Of a DNA stretch of 64,000 nt, positions 23,001-32,959 are shown piece after piece (the first letter of the stretch is position 1; the number at the start of each line of letters is the position of its first letter). The notes beneath the pieces were generated by a model. That model did no database searches, was not told the DNA's origin, and saw only the letters and a list, made by a program, of their open reading frames with translations. Position numbers and translations under genes: made by a program. The stretch is from Lineus longissimus (lineage: Eukaryota; Nemertea; Pilidiophora; Heteronemertea; Lineidae). The stretch is taken from positions 14,384,501 to 14,448,500 of the forward strand of contig NC_088320.1 in assembly GCF_910592395.1 (NCBI RefSeq). The letters run 5' to 3'.

Positions 23001-26000
23001 ATAAACCCTTCAAACGGATTTTATATTTTTTGTTGTTAATGCCAAGTGGGAGGACACTTTCGTGTTGATAATGGAGTACACCGAGCCGTTGTTAATGGCC
23101 GATCTCTTTGCATGTATCGAGATTTGTACCTAATTATCTCACGAATAGAAGACATGTTTGACAACTTCTACTAACATAAGAGAAGCCGAAGGCCTGACGA
23201 TTCCTCCGATTATTAAAAAGGTCCTTAATGTACTCTGGACACTGTAAAATGCAAGCTTTTCAAAGGGGTATCGAAAATGCCGAATTATCAAGGCTTTTCA
23301 GATCATTGCAACTTGTTCGCAATTCCAGGCATGCTGAATCTGTTCACGGACTTGTTATCCAACTTACATGTTTAAAATTTTGCTCAATCAATTAGAAGTA
23401 CGGAGAAACTTACCATAAAGTGTGAATAAAATCCAAGTTCGCCCTCTCCCCCATCGTTCATAAATGCGCTACACAATGTACAGGGGGCAAATTTGTCAAG
23501 TGTAACGTATATGTTGGTTACTCTGGACATTACACGTTATTTACTTCACAAGTTTTCGGTATCTGTTGATTACTTGGTTGCGTGATATTGTCTGTGGTTA
23601 TTGGACAACCAAACACAAATGAGGGTAACATTCAAGGCCTTCGCAATCAAGACCTTTTTAAGCCTGATAGCACTTTTAGGCAGTGCTTAGTGCGTCCAGG
23701 TTCTTCTACGTCATTAGTATCCCGCTGCATACACATGGTGGAACCTCGTCACCTCATAGACATTACGAATGCTCACAGCTCTTTAGCGGGATGGAGGAAG
23801 ATACAACCTCGGTCCCACTTGTCTGGAATCGTCTTCTCAAGTCAATCATGAGGAGGCCGGTCACTCTTCGAAACTTGAATATCAAGCCTAAGTCATCTAG
23901 ATACAATACAAATAACCACGGAAAATATCACGCGACCAAAGCGATCAAGAGATCGCGAAAGCTTGTGGAGTAAACTACGTAATGATTATCCGGCGGGAGT
24001 TACCGAGTCATAAACACTTCGATACGTCGAAATAGGCAAGAATGCTGTCTGTCAACAATATCATTAGTATCGTTTAGACTTACGTTTGCAACAGACATGT
24101 CCACTGGGGAGACCCGTAGCAGAGATTACCCATCCTCCAAGCCTGTTGCATGAAGCAAGTGTTCTAGTTTGGTGGGGACATTTGCCTACAGAAAAAAAAA
24201 CATGGTTAGAACTCGTCCTTCTTTCTATAACAGCGTCTCCAGTGATGGACCTGCTGTGGTTAGGCAACCAGAAATACTTGGGTTGGTATATGATATGGAA
24301 CCAGTCACAAAGTATATAAAACCACTCGTTCTTTAACTTGAGATATTTTTGAATAGAAATTGATACATCATTGTCGGTATTGATTGTCTCGCGAAAACCG
24401 CTCGGCCATCGGGTGGAGCTAAAATGTTGCGTTCGGCTTTGGTCAGCATTTTAGCTCTCTCCTCGCGATTTTGTGAGGCAACCAATACCCCAAGATCAGT
24501 GTCAGATTCCAATACACAATTTTGGTATTTGTTGCTTTCTTTTTCACATCTGTTGCGTTAATACGATAGGCAATTTAAGGAAATCATATCAGTGATGAAA
24601 TATTGTCTTACTGACAAAGTTAAAATTAAAAAGCCCAATATGTACACTAGCTTATTATATTTTTCAACACGGAATGCGCAGGATACAAAACCATCAAATT
24701 AAAAGAATTACCACCTAAATTGTTTTCCTCAAGTTGTTCGTTACTGTTATCAACTAAGAATCTTACAATGATCTGAAAATCTCAACTTTTAATAATCGTA
24801 TCGCAATTTTCGACTATTGATATAAACAAACCATCAATACGTACCGTGACAACACATGAAGCCACTTGGACAGGTGCAATTTGGAGTCGCTGGTCTCATA
24901 TGAACGGGACAAGATAGTCCTTTGACGCAAATGTTGCTACAGGGAAAGGACTCACAGCTGTCTGAAAGAAGACAGGGACCTCGATCATCAGCAGGAACAT
25001 ACTTCAAGATGTGTTGATGCGGCGCGCTTTTGCCACCAATTATGCGTTCAAAAACTCCTGCATTTAGCAATGTTTAGTGTAAATGCGCTATGCGCAAACG
25101 AAACCTCATTTTGAGTTAGGCAACAACCAAAACCGCCTGTATCGGTGAAAGATATGGACGCAGTCAAAAACATTTAATTTGAGATGTTCTAGGACATAAA
25201 TTGATACCCCACCGTCGGTATTGATTATTTCAGCAAAACCGCTCACTCTCGGGTGGAACTAAAACGTTGGCCAAAACTACGGCTTTGCCTCGGTATACAT
25301 TTTAGCTCCACCCGCGTCGTTTTGGTGAGACCACCATTAACCTTCAGTCTGATATCAAATCCTTAAGTCAAAGACTTCGTAGCCTTAATGAACGATGAAG
25401 TAAGAATATCGTTTGTGACAGTCGATACTGACCGAGTGTGTCACTGCTGAATCGGTTTTTGTGGTATACCAAAGTTATTTCAGGTCGGAAATCCCGACCA
25501 GATCCAAATATGATTCTAAGTGAAACTTTTATTCAGTATCTAAGTACCCTGGTATCTATAGAGGTATAAAGTGTTTATGAGCTATTTGTCTAAGGTTTTG
25601 ATCCATATTTTGAACAGTCGACTTGATAAGTATGTGCAAGACAACTCCACTTTGAATAAATTTCAAATAGGCTAAAACAGCTGATCACACCTTTGCTCTC
25701 TGAACGCTCATCGAAAAATATGCTAAACGATTCAAAAAGCTATTATTCGCCTGCTTTGTCGATTTAAGAATTACTTTTGAGAGTGTTTATCCCAAAGGAT
25801 TACATTTTAAATACTGACGTAATATTTTTGACCTAATTATGAACATGTCTGAAAATAGCTCAGCCTGTATTAAAGTTGACAATGATATCACTGAATCATT
25901 TAATGTAACTACTGGTGTTAAACAAGGTGAAATAATAAGCCCTCTATTTTTTAATCTGTTTACTAACGATTTGCCTGATAGTTGATAAAAACACTCTTTT

Positions 26001-29000
26001 TTGGAAGCATCTGATGACATGTGCTGATAATCTTGTATTGGTCAGTTGGTCTTCAGAATGCAATCAATAAATTGGCACTTAGAAGCAAATACGAAACAAA
26101 TAAAGTGGTGAAATTCAGTGGTAATGGACATAAGTGTATTGACATACTTTATCATTATAAGTGTATTGCCATACGTTATCTTGGCATCGTTTTGAATGCC
26201 TCTTGGTCTTTTTCACAGGCTAAACAAACCTTAGCCAATAAGGCTCGGAAGGTCTTGTTTAAACTAAGATCTAATATTTCAGGTCATAACAAATTTGAAA
26301 ACTCAGGCAGATTCAACAGCGAATAATTCCTGTTCTATGGCACTCGACATGGATTTGCAACCGGCTGAAAGGTGTGCGACACTTATTGCCCGTCGGGATA
26401 AGCCTATTACATGACTTTCTTTAGTATTATGTCATACCCTAATCTGGAATTTAGGAATTTTAGAACTGTTCTCGTGAGAGGACAACTCCACTCGTACTTA
26501 CATTTACAGCACTTATCGGTAAGAGGACAATTACATCTCTCGTCATGAACTGGATGGTTGCAAATCGACACTTTTGGCACACATCTCGAAGGTTTGCATA
26601 GAGTTTCACACTTGGCCTCTAAAGATAATTGAAATTATAAGAATTATTAAGGAGCATAGAAACTAGGTAAATTTTTTCTGAAATTTTTCCAAGTCCGAAA
26701 CCTAAAACATGAAATGATATAAAGAATGTTGCTTGCTTACTTATATTAAAGATATATTTGGGGTCGGCAACGAAAATTGAATAAATGAAACAGTCTTTCA
26801 GGTTCACAAATCGTCCTTATCATGAGAAACAAAGGAATTTGTTAGTGCAAGGAATAAGCAAACCTGCTGATTTTCCTCTGCCAAAAACCTTATCAATGCG
26901 TGAATAAGGGTCATGCATGCTCGCGGGGCAAGCTAGCATTTTGAAGAAAAAAATTACCTAGAGTTTATGAGTAAATGGTGATTTTATTTGCAGCTTTTTC
27001 AAACTTTTCCAATAGGTTTAATCATGAGATTTTTAAAGGGACCAGTTTTGAGCCCACCTAAATGTGCAAACATGGGCATAGGCCTACAAATTTGTATGCT
27101 GAGCATATGACAAATCTATGGCATTTCCAGGAAATGTATTAGATAATTCTTAAGTATGGTAACTTAACAGCCAGCGTGGCCAGAAACAGCGATGTAAGAT
27201 CTTGGTGAATTGACATGTTATTCATATTACATGACTTTTCCATTCATCGATGGTTTGCAAACATTTATGCCACTGATATAGCTAATTAGGCCTACCAGCA
27301 TTTTTGGTGGTGTGAGTTGGGGACAAGACCTCACAGCAGAGACGGGCAATTTTGCCATGGAAGAAATAAAAAAAACTGTAAATAAAATCACCATTTACTC
27401 ATAAACTAAACGTGATTTTTTCTTCAAAAGGCTAGCTTGCCCTTGCAATGACCCTTATTCACGCATAAATAAAGGTTTCTTGCAGAAGAAAATCAAGGTT
27501 TGCTTATTCCTTGCACCAAAAAAATTCCTTTGTTTCTCATAGTTAGGAAGATTTGTGAACCTGAAAGATCTCATACCTTTAACATTGTTGACTGACCCCA
27601 AATTGATACTTGAAATAAGTAAGCTAACAACAGTTTTCATTTTATTTCATGAATTGGATTTTAGACTTGTAAAAATTCACCCAGTATCTCCTCCTTTTAA
27701 TACAATATATATTGAAGAGACGAAATTCATCAACCTCCAATGTGACTAAAACTGTTGAAGCGCTTATACCATATCGTAAGATATCATGTATTCAGGCTCG
27801 TACCTATTTCCCTCAAATTGTTATTTTGTATTAAAAGGGATCGAAGGCTGGACTCAAGGATTAAGCAGAGAGAGGTGGCTGTCGGGGTCCGTTCGAGACC
27901 CGTCTCTCGAATCTGGAAAACCCTCCCACCCTCCTCTTCCCGGTTGTCCAGTTTAGACATCGGTGTTCGTTACGTGTGTTGGTCCGCAGTCATCATTCTC
28001 AAACCATGCCATGCCATGCCGTATCCTGGCAAGTTCAAGATTGCTTTTAAAACGCCAGATTTCACTCCTTCCAGCAAACCCCATTAACATCTCCGCGAAC
28101 CTGGCACGCAATGACTGTTGCGAAGCATTGCTAGAAAGAAGTGCATCCAACTGTTGGGTAAGTAGTAAGTGCGAAATATTTCAGCTATGATAAGGCAGAT
28201 AATGTTGCAGTTAATTTTGCTTCCGTCAAGACATAGATTTTTCAATTTTTAGCACAATTGTAAAGCGTCACTTTGTTCAACCAATATTCTAAAACCGTGC
28301 AAAATATATAATTTCGTCGAGAGAAAGCATTTTGGGTTTTTGCAACTTATTGTTGGTGCCTTGGTATTTTTAAAGGTTGGCTGTTGCTGCAGTATAGTTG
28401 TGCCATTTGGGAGGTCTCGCTATCCCGTGCCGACGACACCGAGAATGACAAGTTTTTGTGAATGACGTCATCAGTTTAAGGGTTGGTCTTCCTGTTCTCG
28501 AAAGCGGATACCGTAATTTAGGTCGTGGAACCCGGTTGCTCCATCGCGAACCAACATTGGCAAATTTGTGGGCCATTTCGACATTGTTCGGTAGCATATG
28601 ATATTTTTTCACATTCAATTGACCAGATACAGTATAAAGTTTGTTGTCATGTCGTGACAACGTGAAAAAAATGCAATATTCTGTACGCCACTAAAATAGT
28701 CGGTCGAAACCTTGAAAACCTTAAAAAAACGTTAGTCGCTGTTTTGTCTCGGTTCGGAATGTGAAACCCATTTCTATATACATGTACATGATATATACCA
28801 TGCAACCGATACGGGTAACCGAACGAAAATATTTTTTTCGGCGAATTGGCTCTCGGAAGGGAGAGAGCAAAACTTCAACCCCGACAGCCCCATAATGAGA
28901 TTAAACTAGGCCGTTTCGTTACCTTTGCAGCATGACATCCCTCGGGGACATGGACACCGTGCGCTGAGGATCTGGAAGAAGGGACGGGCACATACTCCGT

Positions 29001-30773
29001 AAATGCATTGACCTCCACATTCAAAACAAAACGGGCCTGAAAAACGAAGTTTGGTAATTGATGAGCGCTACAGTACAAGGAACTGATTCATGCAGCCATT
29101 CAAAATATGACTTTGTTCGCATATGTGTTCGATTTGGGATGATTGGCTGCACACCACCAATATATTTCAACCCATTTTCCTTTTAGACATCAACTGCCAT
29201 AACCATTTCCAATATTTTTCTCAAACCTGATATTTGCATGGCAGAAAGGCCTCACCATAGAATGTTTGACAGGTCCCATGACCATGATAATTTCAGGGTT
29301 TGACATGGGGTCCTGAACATTTTAAGGTCGTTAAGTTTATCAGAATGTTCGACAGAAAAAGCTTTAATTCATCATATCAGAGAAACTACATTCTGATTTC
29401 ACAGATAGTAGCCCTGCTGGACAGTGAGACCACGCATCAGTTCCTTTAAGAATGATCACCTTGTTTCTAGATTGATTTTTTCTTCAAAATATACATAGTT
29501 GAATGATGTTAAAGGACCATTGGAATCTTTAAGGGCAATGTTCCCAGCTGTCGGCTGCCCAGTTACCTCCTATTTTACATCAGTAGTTTCCATCAAAAAA
29601 TTGCACAAAAAAGGGAAAAAAAATCAAAATCTGACTGAAATCACGCTTTTCTGCTGTTGACTCCGATTCGACCCGATCTAGTTCTCCATGTGTCGACCCT
29701 TTCCTTGCGGAACGATGCACTAGTAAGGCGTTTCCAGGAGCTATTGATCTACCCTGTGACGTCTGGGTGCTGATGTCGACTTTTCCGAGGTCACACTGCT
29801 GGTGACTGATTACCCCGCAACTGCGACGATAAATGGAAATGACTTTGCATCTTAATAGCGAGGTGAAGTGAACTCGGATCTCGGCGTGCACTCATGTGGC
29901 GGGAAAGGTCTTTTGCATTAGGATTTGTTCGTACTAGAAATAACGAAAAACGCGTTTTTCTACTATCTAAGAGCTGAAACAAAATTGGAAAACCTCAAAT
30001 ACGTTTAGAAAAAATACTGATGAACCAGAGGAAGAACAAACATACTGCAATAAAAAGCCACTCATTCCATTAATTAAGGGCACCAGTTACTTTCTAGTTT
30101 CGTACAAAAAAACTGTCCCTGTTTCAATATTCGGTATTTTGAAGAATTTTGAATAAACCTGAATGAACTGGGATATTCTGGTTTTTGTTTACCGCAACAA
30201 TGAAAATACGGTATACTGTCTTCTCCCACTTAACCGAGCGCCAGGAAAATGGCTCGAAAATGACTAAGTCCAGAAACATGGCAGTCTGTAGTTTTTTACG
30301 GGTGGGCTGCAAACATTCAATATGACAGCCAATTATATTGATCAATGGATATAGGAAGACAACCTTGTAAATGTTGTCAATTCAATAACGCCTAGTCGCG
30401 GCCAGGGCCAGTAATCCCTGCAGTTAGGGTGATGATTATTGAAGTTACGTAAGTCTATTACAAGTCCATGTAAATGGTTGACCGATCCAGAGTCTTTTAA
30501 ATGAATTTATTTTATCTGATCGATTATGGAATCTTTTTCCTGTGGGGGAAATCAAATGAAGGGAACTTTCGTGTCAAATGTCATAATTGTTGACTACAAT
30601 CTTGCTTTGACCACGTTCTTCTGGTAAGATGCACGCAATCCGATGGATTTTGTGGGTAGGCCTAGCAGGCACCCTGATGATCTTAACGTATGGAATGGAG
30701 CATGGAGATGATGTTAACAGCCCTGACCTGATACCACTACTGACGACGACGACGACGACGGCGGCGGCAACGA

Positions 30774-30818
<45 letters not shown>

Positions 30819-32940
30819 TGTTATTGATGATGACGTGTAAACCCCGTTTGGATAATAAAATTGATTGGTAAATTGATAAGTAAATCTGTGATCTTCTTTA
30901 ATTTATTCGTTGACAACAAGACTTCTTTATTGGGACATTCTGCAGACCCATGAAGCTGGCTTTATCATAGACCCCATAATAGACATTTCTGGTCAACCAA
31001 CTATATAGGCATAAAATGAGGACGCTTGTTCATTCATTCAGTACAGGGCTACCCCATGTCACTGTTCATGTCTTTTATCCACTTACGTGGAGGGCAATGG
31101 CATTGCCCACGAAAAGGGAGTCAATTATCAGATGTGGCTGTTCTTTCTAATGTTCGCCTGCCACCAGTCAAATCGGCCTATTCATTTGGACTTAGTCATT
31201 TTACGATTCAGCCGCGCTCGGTTAAGTGGGAGAAGACAGTATGTATATGGTAAAAATAGCGATTTGAAAACTAACATAACCTTTGCAACATCTCGTTCCT
31301 TTAGGGCAACTACAGCGTGTATCTCGAACAGGAGATGCGCAATGCCGATGATTTGCCACACATCTATACATGTTGCTGCACTTTTCACATGACGTAGTGG
31401 TAGCTATAAGGGAAAGAAAAGTAAACAAGAAATATAAATTGACACATAATAATTATAGGTGGTTGTACTTTTCTGACGGCTACAGAAGGATCTACTTGCT
31501 AGAAGTGTCAGACAACTAATACAATTTTGACGCACAATTATTCATTTTGTTTTGCTTTGGGACGGCTTTTCCCATAATGAGGAACCGGCGCGATTTATCC
31601 GCCGCGTGGCGCTGCAATCGATCATACCAAAACTCTCACTTTCCAATGCATTATCATGTTAATTCTGAGTCCGAAAACGATCGCTTAATTTCGACCGATT
31701 TCGGCGAGGTTTGCATCTTCCTGTCTTAAATCTATCGAGCTATCAGTTTCTTAAGATAATTTTGCGGAAAATATGCGCGATGCCAGTTATTGGGCACGTT
31801 TTCTGTTGTTGAAATCCTGTGCAAAAATGTACGCAATGGTTTCCCGTGATTGACCTCGTGCGACGTCAACATACCAGAAAATGACGTCATGGCGTCAGAA
31901 GGTACGATCGATTGTGGCGCCGCCACTGGCATATATCTTAACGCCGGTTCCTCATTGTTTTGTCTTTTTTACATCACAGCAGTTTGCAGATGTTTTGTGT
32001 ATAAAATGATCAGAATTTAATCTATGTGCAGAACAAATGTGATGGCCAAGGCGAAAGCGTGTCATTGAGTAAACAAAATACACGAACTTTATCATCTTAT
32101 TCATTATTTGATCGGGTGGGGAATAACCTTTCTGAAATGTTTGCTACTTTCAATTTTGTATCATTCCATTATAGGGTGTAGAATGGGTTAGCCAGTACAT
32201 TTTTTCTCTACGTTGTAGTGATGGGTTAAGTGGACAGATTGTTCAGTGTGACCACTGGGGGGGGGGGGGGGGGGGGGGCTCTATATATATATATCTCTTA
32301 ATACTTACGGTTAGTTTCTAGCCTGCAACATAGAAACCCAGGTGAGCACATGCATTGCTTCGAATTCTGTGGTATATATGGGTGTTGGCAGTATCCTTTC
32401 ATACACTTCCCGAAGGAACATCTCAGGTCATTGCAGCAGACCCGCTGTGCTGCAATGGGAATTAATATTGATACAATGTACCCTCGAGAATGGGTTCTAT
32501 TCGACAAATTGCCATCACTTCTTAACGGTTTCGCTTACTTTTCCCTGATTTTTCCAACAAAAGTCCTACATTGTCCGACTTTCCCTGATCGGTCAGATTT
32601 CAGAAAAATGGGGGGCCCAAAAAAGGGCATTAATGATCAAAGACCTACGCTGAATGGGGCTAATGAGGTGACTCAGAGTGACCTAATTGAGTGAGCTAAT
32701 TAGTATTCACATTTAGGGGCACTCTGAGTGTTTGGTTCACACCTCATTACCAAAATCATGAATTAAATTATCAAAACGAAGCATCAATTAAACTTTTAAT
32801 GAAATGGGTGCTTGGGTCCAAAATATAATACAATTTGTTTTGGTCAGCTTGCTGTGCCAAAAGGCATACTTACGGGTTACGGAATAGGCATGTATTGTGG
32901 CAGACACACATACAGCCACGTGTAGTAATAAGACCCACAT
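16600..32940 (-). CDS. Secreted modular cysteine-rich protein with mucin-like tail (11 exons)
   Basis: Exons (5' to 3'): 32940-32874, 32449-32309, 31403-31281, 29036-28923, 26618-26502, 24961-24845, 24185-24084, 22244-22119, 17978-17862, 17400-17296, 17066-16600. Every junction joins in phase 1 with AG acceptors and GT donors, giving about 531 aa: a signal peptide (MWVLLLHVAVCVSA), ten modules of 33-47 aa, and a Thr/Pro-rich tail likely O-glycosylated. Seven modules share C-x(2-4)-C-x(3-6)-C-x(4-6)-C-x(8-11)-C-x-C-x5-CC; modules 6, 9 and 10 have lost cysteines. Domain and exon agree one-to-one, the classic product of exon duplication. I recognise no named family; it is extracellular by signal peptide and cysteine content, with role unknown (matrix, mucus, defence or nematocyst-like coat are only guesses). 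Introns hold many transposons. Missing exons cannot be excluded. Confidence 0.8.
16664..16948 (-). repeat. Minisatellite inside the mucin-like exon
   Basis: Imperfect units (ACTACTCCACC, ACTACACGACCATCTACT) encode the Thr/Pro repeat; length is a multiple of three within the coding frame, so copy-number change would alter tail length without frameshift. Confidence 0.8.
17296..17400 (-). CDS. Exon 10: module 9 (six-cysteine form)
   Basis: 105 nt, acceptor GTTTCAG, donor GTGGGT, phase 1-1. Spacing C-x4-C-x5-C-x12-C-x5-CC, identical to module 10, so these two are the closest pair. Confidence 0.85.
17862..17978 (-). CDS. Exon 9: module 8
   Basis: 117 nt, acceptor TCTTTCAG, donor GTAAGT, phase 1-1. 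Eight cysteines ending CTCPIGSSCCL. The intron before it contains the 2.7-kb pogo element, which ends 88 bp from this acceptor. Confidence 0.85.
18066..20806 (+). mobile_element. pogo-like DNA transposon, copy 1
   Basis: 2741-bp element with inverted ends CTGTCTTCTCCCTCTTAACC and GTTAAGTGGGAGAAGACAG (with one mismatch). It lies in intron 8 of the cysteine-rich gene, opposite in strand. It carries the transposase relic at 18461-20408. Flanks read TG/CA rather than TA, probably mutated. Derivatives at 15559-15829 and 30216-31239 share its ends, so an autonomous relative was once active. Confidence 0.85.
18461..20408 (+). pseudogene. pogo/CENP-B-type transposase, exons with lesions
   Basis: Exons about 18461-18888, 19144-19345, 19438-19642 and 19879-20408 with GT/AG joints. 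Order: acidic linker, HTH (YSLNQKINLIE ... FARHHRIAPQTFRRWL), CENP-B-type HTH (LNTWFLERRRLGFPVSG ... HWLSKFMEW), a linker, then catalytic part with LLLLDRYLAHRNQQF (second Asp) and LLQPVDLTVNRSFK (third Asp), and an acidic C terminus EEDGDVIDDDV. Compared with copy 3, about 55 residues including the first catalytic Asp (NIDETF) are missing. A frameshift after the first HTH (about 18805), a stop in exon 3 and frame breaks after 20138 make it inactive. The N-terminal hydrophobic MYAIRWILWVGLAG stretch may be leader rather than protein. Confidence 0.8.
21605..21800 (-). repeat. Repeat shared with the insertion in pogo copy 2
   Basis: Read on the minus strand it matches 57048-57130 joined to 57440-57525 (GGTG.AACAGTAACAAATGCC, AGTGTCCGGCCCTA, GAGACCCTGAC, AGATTGAAGCG, TTGTTTCCCGGGCAT). 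It lacks about 300 bp present at 57 kb. Confidence 0.75.
22119..22244 (-). CDS. Exon 8: module 7
   Basis: 126 nt, acceptor GTTTCAG, donor GTAAGTG, phase 1-1. Eight cysteines ending CYCPPDKVCCK. Confidence 0.85.
24084..24185 (-). CDS. Exon 7: module 6 (degenerate)
   Basis: 102 nt, acceptor TTTCTGTAG, donor GTAAGT, phase 1-1. Only four cysteines remain (C1, C3 and the terminal CC); the CxC pair is replaced by a GLPSGHVCCK ending. Splice sites and frame are intact, so it is probably still expressed but structurally reduced. Confidence 0.7.
24365..24510 (+). repeat. Self-complementary repeat, copy 1
   Basis: Shares TCGGTATTGATT, AAAACCGCTC, GGGTGGA.CTAAAA and CATTTTAGCTC with 25205-25340. Each copy can fold on itself (GGTGGAGCTAAAATG against CATTTTAGCTC). 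Likely a small foldback element; they lie in introns 6 and 5 of the cysteine-rich gene. Confidence 0.65.
24845..24961 (-). CDS. Exon 6: module 5
   Basis: 117 nt, acceptor CTTTCAG, donor GTACGT, phase 1-1. Eight cysteines ending CTCPSGFMCCH. Confidence 0.85.
25205..25340 (+). repeat. Self-complementary repeat, copy 2
   Basis: See 24365-24510; same blocks in the same order, about 80% similar by eye. Confidence 0.65.
25590..26330 (+). pseudogene. LINE reverse transcriptase fragment, decayed
   Basis: Fragments in several plus frames give an ordered RT signature: LDKYVQDNSTLNKFQIG (about 25620), TGVKQGEIISPLFFNLFTNDLPD (about 25915-25980), CADNLVLVSWSS in place of the catalytic (F/Y)ADD box (about 26025), then YLGIVLNASWSF (about 26185). 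Multiple stops and frameshifts; both ends missing. The type is non-LTR (Jockey/CR1-like); clade not resolved. It sits in intron 5, antisense to the host gene. Confidence 0.7.
26502..26618 (-). CDS. Exon 5: module 4
   Basis: 117 nt, acceptor ATCTTTAG, donor GTAAGT, phase 1-1. Eight cysteines ending CNCPLTDKCCK. A long foldback element lies just beyond its acceptor. Confidence 0.85.
26640..27740. mobile_element. Long-armed foldback element
   Basis: Arms of about 350 bp (26640-27005 and 27370-27740) are inverted and diverged copies: shared CTTTCAGGTTCACAAATC, GAGAAACAAAGGAATTT, GCAAGGAATAAGCAAACCT, GTGAATAAGGGTCAT, GGCAAGCTAGC and GTTTATGAGTAAATGGTGAT blocks in mirrored order. The centre is 365 bp without coding signal. 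Located in intron 4, ending close to the acceptor of exon 5. Confidence 0.8.
28923..29036 (-). CDS. Exon 4: module 3
   Basis: 114 nt, acceptor TTTTTCAG, donor GTAACG, phase 1-1. Eight cysteines ending CPCPRGMSCCK. Confidence 0.85.
29508..29871 (+). repeat. Dispersed repeat, long copy (pair with 8640-9005)
   Basis: Colinear with 8640-9005 over about 360 bp; blocks listed there. In intron 3 of the cysteine-rich gene. Confidence 0.7.
30216..31239 (+). mobile_element. Internal-deletion derivative of the pogo element
   Basis: 1024 bp with ends CTGTCTTCTCCCACTTAACC / GGTTAAGTGGGAGAAGACAG and TA on both sides (30214-30215, 31240-31241). The left 600 bp matches 18066-18600 including the start of the transposase exon; after an expanded GAC run it jumps to the terminal GATGTTATTGATGATGACGTG and the 3' end of the element. 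It therefore lacks all DNA-binding and catalytic parts. Lies in intron 3, 41 bp from the donor of exon 3. Confidence 0.9.
31281..31403 (-). CDS. Exon 3: module 2
   Basis: 123 nt, acceptor TTATAG, donor GTTATG (weak), phase 1-1. Eight cysteines ending CSCPKGTRCCK. Its donor is only 41 bp from the end of the pogo derivative at 30216-31239, which may explain the poor donor consensus. Confidence 0.8.
31576..31957. repeat. Inverted-repeat element (about 380 bp)
   Basis: Ends AATGAGGAACCGGCG and an inverted CGCCGGTTCCTCATT, with subterminal CAATCGATC(A/G)TACC also mirrored. No ORF with known domain. In intron 2; target duplication not clear. Confidence 0.7.
32257..32294 (+). repeat. G homopolymer followed by (TA)n
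   Basis: About 20 consecutive G, then CTCTATATATATATATC. Assembly length here is unreliable. Confidence 0.8.
32309..32449 (-). CDS. Exon 2: module 1
   Basis: 141 nt, acceptor CCATTGCAG, donor GTAAGT, phase 1-1. Nine cysteines: an extra CC start, then x4, x4, x4, x11, x1, x5 spacing to the terminal CC (pattern CMCSPGFLCC). Confidence 0.85.
32533..32755 (+). repeat. Dispersed repeat (family of 15190 and 42806)
   Basis: CTTTTCCCTGATTTTTCCAACAAAA, GATCAAAGACCTACGCTGAATGG and a hairpin-forming GACTCAGAGTGACC / GGGCACTCTGAGT pair. Matches 42806-42958 from its left edge. Confidence 0.6.
32874..32940 (-). CDS. Exon 1: signal peptide
   Basis: ATG at 32940 opens 22 codons encoding MWVLLLHVAVCVSATIHA and four more residues, a textbook signal peptide with Ala-rich cleavage region. 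It ends in phase 1 at a perfect GTAAGT donor. CTGTTTCAG directly precedes the ATG, so the ATG may be the first codon of an exon preceded by a spliced 5' UTR. Confidence 0.8.
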
Positions 32941-32959
32941 CTGAAACAGACAACAGATA

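Noticed and set aside
27860-27910. tRNA or tRNA-derived SINE suggested by GTTCGAGACCC (B-box-like)
   Set aside because: No matching A box at the right distance and no cloverleaf could be drawn.
30629-30871. 80-codon ORF with hydrophobic start and poly-Thr
   Set aside because: It is the truncated start of the pogo transposase exon running through the GAC repeat out of frame.
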